Of a stretch of DNA of 21,750 bases, positions 7,427 through 16,838 are shown piece by piece. The position numbers and the translations under genes were made by a program. Source of the stretch: UKL13-2 sp043744255. GTDB taxonomy: Bacteria; Pseudomonadota; Gammaproteobacteria; Burkholderiales; Usitatibacteraceae. Where the stretch lies: positions 1-21,750 of the forward strand of contig JAYTVA010000066.1 in the NCBI GenBank assembly GCA_043744255.1. Direction: 5' to 3'. Numbering within the stretch: position 1 is the first letter of the stretch; each line of letters opens with the position of its first letter. The notes below the pieces were generated by a model. The model was given only the letters and a program-made list of their open reading frames with translations, had not been told where the DNA came from and did no database searches.

Positions 7427-10400
7427 TCAATAATCCCCACCACCCCCGCCACCAAACTGCCCCCCCGCCTGATACCCATCGCGCCAGCTCCGCTGCGGTG
7501 GCGGCAACATATTCGTTGCGTCATATTGCAACGCGACATTGCGTGGAGTGAGCCATTCGTTGAGTGATTCGATTAACGGCTCGGTCACGCGCACGCGCCA
7601 TTTGTCGGGCAGCGTGGTGGTCATTTCACCGACGCCGTTGCTGTAGCGAATCATGATCGGGCAGCTACCGCTTTGATCGGTTGCCAGATGCGGCGTCAAG
7701 ATGCGTTGTAACTTCGCACTATCGGCTTGCCCGTTCATGGAGAGCGTCATCAAGCGCACATGCTTGCGCGCTTCGTCAATCGACAACACTTCATCAACAA
7801 TCACGCGCACGCCGCCGGAGAAGTCGTCGAGGCTGACCTTGCCGCGAATAATCAGCGGTTGATCGTCCACCAACAACGCGCGTTTTTTGTCGTAGATTTC
7901 GTTGTAAATCACTGCTTCAACCCGCGCGGTGCCGTCGTCAAGGGTGATGACGCACATGCGGCCACGTTTGCCGTTGAGCGTGCGTTGGCCGTAAAGAATG
8001 CCGGCCATCATCACGGGTTCGTTCTTGGGCTCAATTGCGACCAGTTCGGTTTTGACGAATTGGCGAATCTCGTTTGCGTAGCTGGAAAACGGATGCCCTG
8101 ACAGATAAAAACCGAGCGCGAGTTTCTCGTTATTGAGTCGTTCGCGTTCCATCCACATGCCAACGTCGACCAATTCCAACACGTCCATGCTACCGCCAGT
8201 GGCCTCACCAAACAGGCTGACCTGCTGCGCATCGCGCTCTGATTTTTCCGCCATCTCGACGGCTTTAGGAAGGGATGCAATCAGCGTGGCGCGATTGGCG
8301 TTGAGTGCATCGAACGCGCCCGCGCGAATCAGTGCTTCCATAGCGCGGCGATTGACGCGGCTGCGGTCTACGCGCGTGACGAAATCGAGCAAGTCTTTGA
8401 ATGCGCCACCCGCGTTGCGCGCGCCGACGATGCTCTCAATCGCGGATGCGCCCGTGCCTTTCACCGCCCCCAAGCCGTAGCGAATGGTGGTGAGGTCAAT
8501 CGACCTAAAGCGGTAGGTTCCAAGATTGATGTCGGGCGCTAACACGGTCAGGCCGATGCCGCGCGCGTCATCAAACAGCGCCTGCACTTTGTCGGTGAAA
8601 TCCATCACGCAGCTCATGTTGGCGGCCATGAATTCGGAGGGGAAATGCGCCTTCAAATACGCGGTGTGATACGCGACCAGCGAATACGCGGCTGAGTGCG
8701 ATTTGTTGAATCCATAGCCCGCGAACTTTTCCATGAAATCAAAAAGATCGTTCGCAACTTTTGCCGACACGCCATTTTTCGCGGCACCTTCACTAAAGAT
8801 CGAGCGGTGCTTGGCCATCTCTTCGGCTTTTTTCTTGCCCATCGCGCGGCGCAACAAATCTGCCCCGCCGAGTGAGTAACCGCCGATCACCTGTGCAATC
8901 TGCATGACCTGCTCTTGATAAATCATGATGCCGCAGGTCGGCGCGAGAATCGGCTCGACGCGCGGGTCAGTGAACGTGACTTTTTCTTTACCCGTCTTAC
9001 GATTCAAATACTCAGGAATCAGATCCATCGGCCCTGGTCGATAGAGCGCGTTCAGCGCCGTGAGATCCTCAACCGAGGTCGGCTTGGCGCGCATGATGAG
9101 ATCGCGCATGCCGCGACTTTCAAACTGGAAAATCGCACCGGTCTTACCCTTCGCAAAAATTTCGTATGACTTGACGTCATTAAGCGGCAGCGTTTGCACG
9201 TCAAAATCACGATACGGCGCGCCGTTCAGTTGCGTGCCCTCTCGCTCACGAATGAGCTTCACGGCTTCTTCAATAATCGTCAGCGTGGTCAAACCCAAGA
9301 AGTCGAACTTGACGAGGCCGACCGCTTCCACGTCGTCTTTATCGTATTGGCTGACGAATGAATACGACCCATCCGCAACATAGAGCGGCGTGAAATCGGT
9401 GAGGGGTCCCGGTGCGATCAACACACCGCCCGCGTGCATACCGACGTTGCGGGTGATGCCTTCGAGCTTCAGCGCGAGTTGCAGCAACTGCGCGACCTCT
9501 TCTTCCTTGCCGCGCCGTTCGTTGAATTGTGGCTCGGCCTCAATTGCTTGTTTCAACGTGATGCCGAGCTGATTCGGAATCAGTTTTGCGATTTGATCGA
9601 CATAGTTGTAACCCATGCCGAGCACGCGACCGACGTCGCGAATCACCGCCTTGGCGGCCATGGTGCCGAAGGTAACGATTTGCGAAACCGATTCGTGACC
9701 GTATTTATTTTTCACGTAATCAATCACGCGATCTCGACCCTCCTGACAAAAGTCGATATCGAAGTCGGGCATCGACACGCGCTCCGGATTCAAGAAACGC
9801 TCGAACAGCAAATCGTATTCAAGCGGATCAAGATCAGTGATGCCGAGTGAATACGCGACCAGCGAGCCCGCGCCCGAGCCGCGGCCAGGGCCGACCGGCA
9901 CGCCGTTGTTTTTTGCCCAGCCGATGAAATCTGCAACGATCAAAAAGTAGCCGGGGAATCCCATGTGCACGATGGTCTTGACCTCGAACTCCAGCCGCGC
10001 GAGGTATTGCGGATATTCGGCCTCGCGCTTCGCAGCATCTGAGTGCGTGACCGCGAGCCGCTTATCGAGCCCGGCCTTGGCTGACGCGAGCAGATATGTT
10101 TCGACCGACTCACCATTGGGTGTCGGAAAATTCGGTAGCTTTGACTTGCCCAGCGAAAATTCGAAGTGGCAGCGTTTGGCAATTTCGCCCGCGTTCTCCA
10201 GCGCTTCGGGAATATCCGCGAACAACGCCGACATTTCCGCGCTCGATTTGAAGTATTGCTCCGGCGTGAAATCGCGCTTGCGGCGTTTGTCGCCCAACAC
10301 TTCGCCACGCGAAATGCACACGCGCGCTTCATGCGCCTTGAAGTCATCAACCGCCATGAACTGAATCGGGTGCGTCGCCACCACCGGCAGATCACACACG

Positions 10401-10966
10401 CTGGCGAGGTTCATCGCTGCATTGTTATACGGCGCGTCAAAATCGCGTTCGGCGCGCTGCAACTCAACATAAAACGTTCCGGCAAAATCGCGCGCCCAGC
10501 CATTCGCCAACTCCATCGCGCGCTTGGTATCGGCTTGCAACAACGCCTGCCCAATATCGCCAAACGCCGCGCCAGATAAGGCGATCAGGCCGTCTGTTGT
10601 CGTCGGCGTGAGCCATTGTCGCTCTACTTCAGCGCGTCCCCGCCACATATTGTCGCGATAGGCGCGCGTCAGCAATTGGCACAGATTGAGATAGCCCGCA
10701 TCGTCGCGACAGAGCAGCAACAGGCGCGACGGCTGATCGCGATTGGTGTCGTTGGAAATAAAAATTTCGCAGCCGATGATCGGCTGCACACCACGCCCAC
10801 GTGCCGCCTGAAAAAACTTCACCGCACCGAACACGTTAGAAATATCCGTGATCGCGAGCGCCGGTAATTTATCGTTCGCCGCCTTACCGACCGCCTCGTC
10901 GATGCGCACAATCGAATCGGTAATCGAGTATTCGGTGTGTAGGCGGAGATGGGCGAATGGGGTCAT
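7427..10966 (-). CDS. dnaE: DNA polymerase III alpha subunit
   Basis: Catalytic subunit of the replicative polymerase. The ATG at 10966 gives 1179 residues beginning MTPFAHLRLHTEYSI, near the usual length (E. coli 1160). The frame is open 50 codons upstream, but that part overlaps the neighbouring hydrolase. The N-terminal PHP domain is about residues 1-270. The polymerase core carries PDFDIDF at 400-406, with Asp401 and Asp403 numbered as in E. coli, and the third Asp in VGLVKFDFLGL. An OB-fold segment (VMMAGILYGQRT, ITLDDGTARVEAVIY) and the tau-binding C-terminal region follow. The last residues are an unusual Gly-rich tail (QFGGGGGGDY). It converges with the acylphosphatase operon. Confidence 0.97.
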   Translation of the reverse strand: MTPFAHLRLHTEYSITDSIVRIDEAVGKAANDKLPALAITDISNVFGAVKFFQAARGRGVQPIIGCEIFISNDTNRDQPSRLLLLCRDDAGYLNLCQLLTRAYRDNMWRGRAEVERQWLTPTTTDGLIALSGAAFGDIGQALLQADTKRAMELANGWARDFAGTFYVELQRAERDFDAPYNNAAMNLASVCDLPVVATHPIQFMAVDDFKAHEARVCISRGEVLGDKRRKRDFTPEQYFKSSAEMSALFADIPEALENAGEIAKRCHFEFSLGKSKLPNFPTPNGESVETYLLASAKAGLDKRLAVTHSDAAKREAEYPQYLARLEFEVKTIVHMGFPGYFLIVADFIGWAKNNGVPVGPGRGSGAGSLVAYSLGITDLDPLEYDLLFERFLNPERVSMPDFDIDFCQEGRDRVIDYVKNKYGHESVSQIVTFGTMAAKAVIRDVGRVLGMGYNYVDQIAKLIPNQLGITLKQAIEAEPQFNERRGKEEEVAQLLQLALKLEGITRNVGMHAGGVLIAPGPLTDFTPLYVADGSYSFVSQYDKDDVEAVGLVKFDFLGLTTLTIIEEAVKLIREREGTQLNGAPYRDFDVQTLPLNDVKSYEIFAKGKTGAIFQFESRGMRDLIMRAKPTSVEDLTALNALYRPGPMDLIPEYLNRKTGKEKVTFTDPRVEPILAPTCGIMIYQEQVMQIAQVIGGYSLGGADLLRRAMGKKKAEEMAKHRSIFSEGAAKNGVSAKVANDLFDFMEKFAGYGFNKSHSAAYSLVAYHTAYLKAHFPSEFMAANMSCVMDFTDKVQALFDDARGIGLTVLAPDINLGTYRFRSIDLTTIRYGLGAVKGTGASAIESIVGARNAGGAFKDLLDFVTRVDRSRVNRRAMEALIRAGAFDALNANRATLIASLPKAVEMAEKSERDAQQVSLFGEATGGSMDVLELVDVGMWMERERLNNEKLALGFYLSGHPFSSYANEIRQFVKTELVAIEPKNEPVMMAGILYGQRTLNGKRGRMCVITLDDGTARVEAVIYNEIYDKKRALLVDDQPLIIRGKVSLDDFSGGVRVIVDEVLSIDEARKHVRLMTLSMNGQADSAKLQRILTPHLATDQSGSCPIMIRYSNGVGEMTTTLPDKWRVRVTEPLIESLNEWLTPRNVALQYDATNMLPPPQRSWRDGYQAGGQFGGGGGGDY

Positions 10967-10991
10967 GGCAGGCTTCAGGTGAACAGCAGCA

Positions 10992-11000
10992 ATTTTATCA
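10992..11000 (-). promoter_or_regulatory. possible extended -10 promoter of dnaE
   Basis: On the minus strand TGATAAAAT combines a TGn extension with a -10-like TAAAAT (10992-10997). It lies in the 58-bp gap between the upstream hydrolase stop and the dnaE ATG. No -35 box is evident. dnaE could also be read through from the hydrolase cluster. Confidence 0.3.
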
Positions 11001-11024
11001 CCCGCGCTGCGGCTATCCGGTTCG

Positions 11025-11921
11025 CTAAATCCAAGCACTGGCGCGGCAATGCGCAACAATTTCGCTGGCAAGCCGCGCGTGCAGTGCGGTGGGCAAATCG
11101 TGCCCCATACCGTCAATCACGCTCAACGTTGCACCAGGAATTTGCTTAGCGGTTTCGACACCGCATGGCAACGGCAGCAGCGGATCATCGCGACCATGCA
11201 ATACCAATGTCGGTGCGGCAATGCGGCGAACCACGTCTGTTCTGTCACCACTCGCACTGATCGCCACGATTTGCCGTGCACCGCCACGCGGATCGTGTGC
11301 ACGTCGAACGTGGCGCTCACAGAATGCACTGAGCACCGCATCATCTTCCGGAAAACCGGGACTGCCTATTGCGCGCAAGACCATTTTCAAGCGGGAAATA
11401 GCACCAGCCGTATCACTGCGGCGCGCAGGTGGTAGCAACAACGCTTTGCGCGCGCGCGATGTGGGCCCAGGCAAGCTGCGGCGACCAGTGCTCGACATAA
11501 TCGACGTGAGGCTCGCGACTCTGTTCGGGAAATGAGCTGTCAGATTTTGCGCAATCATGCCGCCCATCGACACGCCGACAATGTGCGCGCGCGGGATGTT
11601 GAGTGCGCCAAGCAAACCTGCTGCATCGCGCGCCATGTCGTCGATACAGTAGGCGGCATTCAGTGGCAGATGGAGAAAATACTTGACGATTTCGAGCGCG
11701 ATATTCGGCGTTCCCAAGTGGTGGAGCTGTGTGGATAGACCAGCATCGCGGTTATCAAAGCGGATCACGCGGAAACCAGCGTCGACCAGACGCGCACAAA
11801 AATTATCAGGCCAAGCGATCATCTGCATGCCAAGACCCATGATGAGCAGAATCGGCGGCGCATCGTCGGCACCCATACTCTCGTACTCGATCATCAGGCC
11901 ATTCGCTTGCACTTGCGGCAT
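11025..11921 (-). CDS. alpha/beta-fold hydrolase
   Basis: A 298-residue protein of the alpha/beta hydrolase superfamily; the substrate is unknown. The oxyanion region is ILLIMGLGMQ (24-33), followed by FDNRDAGLS (55-63), a pattern common in esterase and epoxide-hydrolase-like members. The nucleophile elbow GVSMGG gives Ser118, HGRDDPLLP gives the acid (probably Asp246), and GMGHD gives His274, so the triad is complete. No signal peptide is seen, suggesting a cytoplasmic enzyme. The ATG at 11921 is 6 bases after the end of the interrupted hydrolase gene upstream, so both probably lie on one transcript with tadA. dnaE follows after 58 bases on the same strand. Confidence 0.92.
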   Translation of the reverse strand: MPQVQANGLMIEYESMGADDAPPILLIMGLGMQMIAWPDNFCARLVDAGFRVIRFDNRDAGLSTQLHHLGTPNIALEIVKYFLHLPLNAAYCIDDMARDAAGLLGALNIPRAHIVGVSMGGMIAQNLTAHFPNRVASLTSIMSSTGRRSLPGPTSRARKALLLPPARRSDTAGAISRLKMVLRAIGSPGFPEDDAVLSAFCERHVRRAHDPRGGARQIVAISASGDRTDVVRRIAAPTLVLHGRDDPLLPLPCGVETAKQIPGATLSVIDGMGHDLPTALHARLASEIVAHCRASAWI

Positions 11922-11927
11922 CGCGCG

Positions 11928-12842
11928 TTAGTCTTCTTCGCGATTGGGGTCGCGGTAAAAGTGTTTACGCCACCCGCTACGATCAAATTGTTTCCACTTG
12001 CCTTCAACTTGCGCAAGCCGATCTGCGACCGCATAGAGCGCGACGGGGTTAAGACCCATGCCGACATGGCTCGCCACCACCTCAATGTTCTCGGCAGTCT
12101 TTGACTCTTTTTGCATCGACAGCGGTCACGCAACTACGCCGTCGGTGCGGCTGAAAATGGAAGTCGTCGGCATTGGCGGCGCTTCCTTCAAATGTGCGAG
12201 CATTTTTTTGTCATCGAGCTTGTGGCCGCTGACGAATTCATAAAAGCGCCACGCGTTGGTCGCTTTTGGGTCGCCTGCAAACGGCGTGCCAAGCGTAATC
12301 ACGCTGCGCACATGCTTCGGCAGCGCCTTGGCGAATTCTCGCGCATACAGGCCACCGAGACTCCAGCCGATCAGGCTGACTTTACGCTTCGTGGTTTCGT
12401 GGATTTCGGCGACGCGATCCACGCTCTTTTTCAGCACACCGTGGCGTGGGCCAAAGTTGAATCCTAAGTCCCAGCCGTAGGTATCATAGCCGTGCGAGGA
12501 TAAAAAATTGCGCAGTGGCACCGTCGAAAAATCGCCCGCACCCAGCCCTGGAAAGACGATAACAGGATGCCCATCGCCAGCGGGCGCGGTTCTCAACAAC
12601 GGCCAACTGGCGAGCGTAGCGCCCAGCTCGAACGGTGCCCGCCCTTCGAGCGCCATCAGGAGTGCACCAGGTGCGCGCAACTGTTCCGCCAACTCGGTTA
12701 GCGGGCGGTCAGCGCGCGCCTTCGGCACACCGCGTGTGCGATACAGGAAATCAAACGGCGATGACGCATCGAGCGGCGCTTTCGCGGTTTGCTTCGGATT
12801 ACGAGAGGAGTTGGCCACGGTTCTGGTTACGACGTTCCGCAA
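11928..12842 (-). pseudogene. lipase-like alpha/beta hydrolase interrupted by one in-frame TGA
   Basis: One reading frame of 305 codons reads through 238 codons, meets TGA at 12126-12128, then stays open for 65 more codons to TAA at 11928-11930. The first part carries the PGLGAGD segment and the nucleophile elbow GWSLGG (Ser161), and ends SRTDGVVA with acid Asp234. The part after the stop holds TAENIEVVASHVGMGLNPVAL with the expected catalytic His259. As I recall the family, this DGVVA segment is followed by Trp, so TGA fits a single TGG-to-TGA change. A product ending at the TGA lacks the catalytic His. Causes could be a nonsense mutation, readthrough or a base error. The start is uncertain: TTG at 12842 overlaps tadA by 44 bases, or GTG at 12818 by 20. 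The translated open part alone is 12126-12842. Confidence 0.85.
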
Positions 12843-13341
12843 AAAATGCTTTCAGCATGTTGCCACATTCTTCAGCCAGCACGCCGCCGATGAATTCCGC
12901 ATGATGATTTAATTGGGGCTCGGCGGGTAAATTCAATACGCTGCCAACCGCGCCGGTTTTGGGCTCCATCGCGCCAAAAACCACCCGTTTCACCCGCGCG
13001 TGCAGCATCGCGCCCACGCACATCATGCACGGCTCTAGCGTGACGTAGAGTTCGCAATCGACCAAGCGATAGTTTTGCAAATGCTTCGCCGCAGCGCGCA
13101 GCGCGACAATTTCTGCGTGCGTGGTGGGGTCGTTTGAACTGATCGGCTGGTTAAAGCCACGACCGATGATTGCGCCTGCCTGCACGACCACGGCGCCCAC
13201 CGGGACTTCGCCGAGCGTCCACGCATGTCGCGCGAGCACAAGCGCTTCACGCATGAAGTGTTCGTCTGCCGACGCAGGAACTAGCGTTAGATCGGCATCA
13301 GTCGGCGCGTTCAAGGCAGGCGGAAAATCGCTCACGCCCAC
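12799..13341 (-). CDS. tadA: tRNA adenosine(34) deaminase
   Basis: Converts A34 to inosine in the anticodon of tRNA-Arg(ACG), letting it read several arginine codons. The zinc deaminase motifs are complete: HAEIVAL with ligand His75 and proton-shuttle Glu77, and LEPCMMCVGAM with Cys105 and Cys108. Length from the GTG at 13341 is 180 residues, slightly longer than E. coli TadA. A GTG at 13335 is also possible. The internal ATG of HFMREAL is too late, because the family keeps residues before it. A TATATT -10-like box at 13437-13442 may serve as promoter, giving a leader of about 90 bases. The 3' end overlaps the start of the interrupted hydrolase. Confidence 0.95.
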   Translation of the reverse strand: MGVSDFPPALNAPTDADLTLVPASADEHFMREALVLARHAWTLGEVPVGAVVVQAGAIIGRGFNQPISSNDPTTHAEIVALRAAAKHLQNYRLVDCELYVTLEPCMMCVGAMLHARVKRVVFGAMEPKTGAVGSVLNLPAEPQLNHHAEFIGGVLAEECGNMLKAFFAERRNQNRGQLLS

Positions 13342-13520
13342 ACCCGCGATTTCCGGGCGAAATGGCCTAGCGCATTACAGGGGCCTGCCAGAAGCCCATC
13401 TTTTAACACTTGCGGATCGGTAATTCTCATACCGGCAATATACGCGACCGCTGCGCGCAAACACCGCGAGTGAACACCGCAACGACACGGCCGCTGCGGC
13501 GTTGGCGCGTCTAGACAAAA

Positions 13521-16500
13521 TCAGGGGTTCACCGTGCGCTCAACGCCCGACGGTAACTGATCCCGCGCAAAAACATTCTCGTCAAACTTGTAGCGCAGTT
13601 TCAGGAACACGCCCTTGGACGAGTAATCGGTGAGCAGGTCCCGATCCTTTAAATCCTGGAAGTTGTAGCCGACACTCAGCCACAAGTTGTTGGTAATGAT
13701 GTGCCCGGCTTCAAAGCCCACGCCGGTGCGGCGATTTTTGAAACCATGGTCGCCGAGCGCGCTGCCGATGACCCCCACGTCCCAGCGATTGGTGATGTCG
13801 TAAATCATGCGTCCCTGCAGCAACTGCGCATCAAACTTGCTGGTGGTGCCAAACAAGGCATCGTCGCGCCACTTACCGGCAACCTTACCGGCGTACCAAA
13901 GCGCGCGGGTTGGGCGATAGTCCAGATCCATACTAACGACGTGTACGCGCCCGTTGACGTCGTTCAAAATTCCGCTCCGCGTCAACTCCTGGCGGTACTC
14001 ATACTTGCCGAGCGCATTCCAAACGTTGGTGCTGGTTTCGCGCCAAGCGAAGCCGACTTGAAATCGATCCTGATAATTCTTGTCCCCTTTATCGAGGTTC
14101 TGGCGGTACGCATAGTTGCGCGCCAGCAGTGTCCAGTCATCTGACAATTTGCGTGCCAGCGCGACCGTGGACAGCCAAGATTTGCCGCCATCCGCATCAC
14201 GCACCTCGACCCGTGCCGAGCCCTTCCATAGTGGATTAGCGGTGTAGTCCACCCCCACACCCGCAGCGGTCGCCGTTGGTGTCGCCGAGGCTCCACTCAC
14301 CGGCGCGGTGCCATTGAGGAGCTTGACGCGCTCCAGCGTGGTGTTCAGGCGCACACCCTCGGCAACGGGCCAGAAGTTGCGCAGGCCGACTGCAGCAACT
14401 GCCTCCCGCCCCGCCAACGCGTCGCGCAGACGATATTCGCTAAACAGCTGGCCGTCTTTCATGTACTGCGTGTCGACACCAATCACGGTCGCGGATTGTC
14501 GGCCCGTACCAGCCAATCCGTAACTGCCGGATAACCCTGTTGCATTTTCGCTGCGCCCGTAGACGCGGCCCAATTCGCTAAAACGATAGTCGCCGCCCAC
14601 GGCAACTGCGTGCGCCGACTTGTTGTTGAGGTCTTGTTCACCCTCAACAAATACACTTGAATTACTACCTGGCGTGTAGGTCGTTCTTAATCGCGCACTC
14701 GTGCTTTGGTACGGATGATTCAAATTGGCCGATAGCCCCGCGTTGGGCACGAGCGTCTGGCCGCCGCTGATCGGGTCAACGCCCGTGCCCGGGAAAGCAC
14801 TAGCGGCAAGGGTCGCACCCGCACCGGATTGCTCGGCGCGGCGTAGCCCAGCTTCAACGGTCAGGTTGGTCCAGACATCCCACGCCGCCGTGATCGTCTC
14901 ACCATTTCGTTTACCGTCCGTAAACAAGTCCTTGCTGTAGTTCACCTCGCCGATGACGCGAACCGACGGCGCAAACGAATAGGTCGCTTTACCGCCCGCC
15001 TCCAGACGCCCACTGGCCACACTCACGCCAGTATTAGCGAAAGTAGTATCCGCACGCTGACCATAAAAACGTGCCTCCAACTGTTCCGTGCGGTGGCGCA
15101 TTTCCGCTCGCCATGCATTGCCGATGGCCGCGCCGGCCGTCAAAGCGTTGCCAATCGCGGCGTTGCTGGTCAGAAGCGAGTTCGAGCCAAATTGAACGAT
15201 ATCGCCGCGATCACTGCGTGCGAGCTCCGCGAGAAATTGCGTGTGCTCGCCGAGTTTTACGGTGGCGTTAATCCCCGCGAGCTGGTACTTCGCGAGTGGA
15301 TTTTCGTCTTTCGCATAGTTGCCACCGAGCGTGAGAAATTCACCCAGCTTCACTCGACCCTCCACACCCGCCACCCAATATTTCGGCCCGCCCTCCTCAA
15401 TTTCATAGGCGACGCGAATCGATACCGGATTTAGATTCTCGTCAAGACTGGACACTGGACTCTTGAACAAAATACGCCCACTGAACGGCTCGAAGTCATA
15501 GTCAACAAATCGAACTTGCGGCAGCACGCGCAAAATTATCGTTGGCGCGTTACGGTCGCGCACCAGCACCTCCACCCTTTCGGAATTTTGTACGCCGTTG
15601 GCGAAGCTAACTCGATACGGCCCAGAGATGCCGCGACCGGGCTGCTCATCGACGAATTGGTGCAGGCTGTCACGCGACGCGAACGCAGTGAAGGCCGCGC
15701 GCTCGAACTGCCAGTGCCCCTTGGCACCAGTCAGGCTGCGGCTGTAGCGGCTCAGTTGCACAGCGTCGTTATCAAACTGTTGTTCGGCTGAGTTGAAGTC
15801 GCCATATAACGCGTAGCTCTTGCCATTGTCCACACGCACGAACAGGCGGCCACTGGTGGCGGCGTCGTAGCCCTTCAGGCTTGCATCGCCGTACACCGGA
15901 TAAAACTGTTCGGCTTGAATATCGCGGAACGAGCGGTCGCGCACATCTTTGTCCGAATCGTAGGCGGCAGTGAGCAAGGTGGCTCCGCTGATCTTGCCCT
16001 TCAGAAAAAATGCGGTGCGCAAACCAGCCGCGCCTTTGCCGTCGCTGAACTCGCGCGCGAAGCGGCGGATCTCCTGCTCGAAGCCATCACTAGGACGCAC
16101 CGGCGACACACCGTTTTTCTTGTCGCGCAGGTTAATCACGCCTTCAATCAGGCCAACCGCAATCATCTCGCGCAGGTCCGGCAGAAAATTGAGCTTAAGC
16201 GTTTGCTGACGCGCGCCAACGCTAACTTTTACCAAGGCCTCACCTGGCTCGCTCGGTGCCACCAGGTCGAAACTGAACTCCCCTTGCTTGGCGATCACCT
16301 GCGTGCCAACTGCCGTGCTGTCACGGTCGATGGCCGCGCCCACCGCAGTATTACTTTGACCGACGGCGACGATGCGCCCGCGGGATGTTTCCAGCAGCAG
16401 CGGCACATCACTCGTGAATTTTTTGTCGGCCGCATCAAACAGCCGCACCGTAACCCGAATCTGCGAACGGCCATCAGCGGCCACGTTTTGTTTGTCTGCA

Positions 16501-16838
16501 GCGAACTCCACACGTTGCACTCGCGCGGCTACACCAAACGACTGCAAGTTATCGGTGAGCCCCGGCGTGGCCAAGTTGCTATTGCCGCGCACCAAACCCG
16601 GCGCATTGGGGTCGCGCATCATCGCGTCCGCACTGTCAGCCCGCGCTGGAGTGGAAACATAAAATAGCGCGAGCGCCGTTGCCAACGCCAGCTTGCTGAT
16701 CGCGGGTTGCGACGCGAGCAACGTGCCGCTTGAATTTCGTGGGACGGCGGATGAAGCCATGTTTTTTTCCTTAGACGACGCTATCAACTCAATCGGTTTA
16801 GTGACCATTGGCGCGGGATTGCGGGTAACTGGCTTCAT
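13521..16838 (-). CDS. outer-membrane beta-barrel protein with N-terminal invasin-like Ig domain
   Basis: A 1105-residue protein with no cysteine. Residues 47-67 form a signal peptide (LALATALALFYVSTPARA, cleavage expected before DSADA) behind a long 46-residue extension. Residues about 105-217 resemble a Big-1/invasin Ig-like domain (ADGRSQIRVTVRLFD, LLLETSRGRI). A further segment (about 403-482: SERVEVLVRDRNAP, RFVDYDFEPFSGRILF) precedes alternating aromatic beta strands typical of an outer-membrane barrel, ending near GVFLKLRYKF with a 20-residue tail. The ATG overlaps the stop of the fibre gene (ATGA). I chose it because GGAGG stands 7 bases upstream; an internal ATG at 16760 with AAGG is an alternative. 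Likely role: anchor, exporter or partner of the fibre (inferred). The substrate and exact family are not known to me. Confidence 0.85.
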   Translation of the reverse strand: MKPVTRNPAPMVTKPIELIASSKEKNMASSAVPRNSSGTLLASQPAISKLALATALALFYVSTPARADSADAMMRDPNAPGLVRGNSNLATPGLTDNLQSFGVAARVQRVEFAADKQNVAADGRSQIRVTVRLFDAADKKFTSDVPLLLETSRGRIVAVGQSNTAVGAAIDRDSTAVGTQVIAKQGEFSFDLVAPSEPGEALVKVSVGARQQTLKLNFLPDLREMIAVGLIEGVINLRDKKNGVSPVRPSDGFEQEIRRFAREFSDGKGAAGLRTAFFLKGKISGATLLTAAYDSDKDVRDRSFRDIQAEQFYPVYGDASLKGYDAATSGRLFVRVDNGKSYALYGDFNSAEQQFDNDAVQLSRYSRSLTGAKGHWQFERAAFTAFASRDSLHQFVDEQPGRGISGPYRVSFANGVQNSERVEVLVRDRNAPTIILRVLPQVRFVDYDFEPFSGRILFKSPVSSLDENLNPVSIRVAYEIEEGGPKYWVAGVEGRVKLGEFLTLGGNYAKDENPLAKYQLAGINATVKLGEHTQFLAELARSDRGDIVQFGSNSLLTSNAAIGNALTAGAAIGNAWRAEMRHRTEQLEARFYGQRADTTFANTGVSVASGRLEAGGKATYSFAPSVRVIGEVNYSKDLFTDGKRNGETITAAWDVWTNLTVEAGLRRAEQSGAGATLAASAFPGTGVDPISGGQTLVPNAGLSANLNHPYQSTSARLRTTYTPGSNSSVFVEGEQDLNNKSAHAVAVGGDYRFSELGRVYGRSENATGLSGSYGLAGTGRQSATVIGVDTQYMKDGQLFSEYRLRDALAGREAVAAVGLRNFWPVAEGVRLNTTLERVKLLNGTAPVSGASATPTATAAGVGVDYTANPLWKGSARVEVRDADGGKSWLSTVALARKLSDDWTLLARNYAYRQNLDKGDKNYQDRFQVGFAWRETSTNVWNALGKYEYRQELTRSGILNDVNGRVHVVSMDLDYRPTRALWYAGKVAGKWRDDALFGTTSKFDAQLLQGRMIYDITNRWDVGVIGSALGDHGFKNRRTGVGFEAGHIITNNLWLSVGYNFQDLKDRDLLTDYSSKGVFLKLRYKFDENVFARDQLPSGVERTVNP

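Noticed and set aside
10967..11116. Longer dnaE with 50 extra N-terminal residues
   Set aside because: The extension overlaps the upstream hydrolase, and MTPFAHLRLHTEYS is the expected DnaE N-terminus.
12126..12128. Selenocysteine or an alternative genetic code at the in-frame TGA
   Set aside because: The position fits Trp rather than Cys, I saw no obvious SECIS-type hairpin directly after it, and other genes here use TGA as a normal stop.
11894..12133. 79-codon minus-strand frame across the hydrolase junction
   Set aside because: It is a shadow frame; the neighbouring frame carries the family-like segment and the real stop.
11928..12842. Frameshift as the cause of the broken hydrolase
   Set aside because: The part after the stop is in the same reading frame; no insertion or deletion is needed.
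13480..13505. Terminator hairpin after the outer-membrane protein gene (GCCGC-TGC-GGC-like symmetry)
   Set aside because: The stem is short and imperfect and has no T-run.
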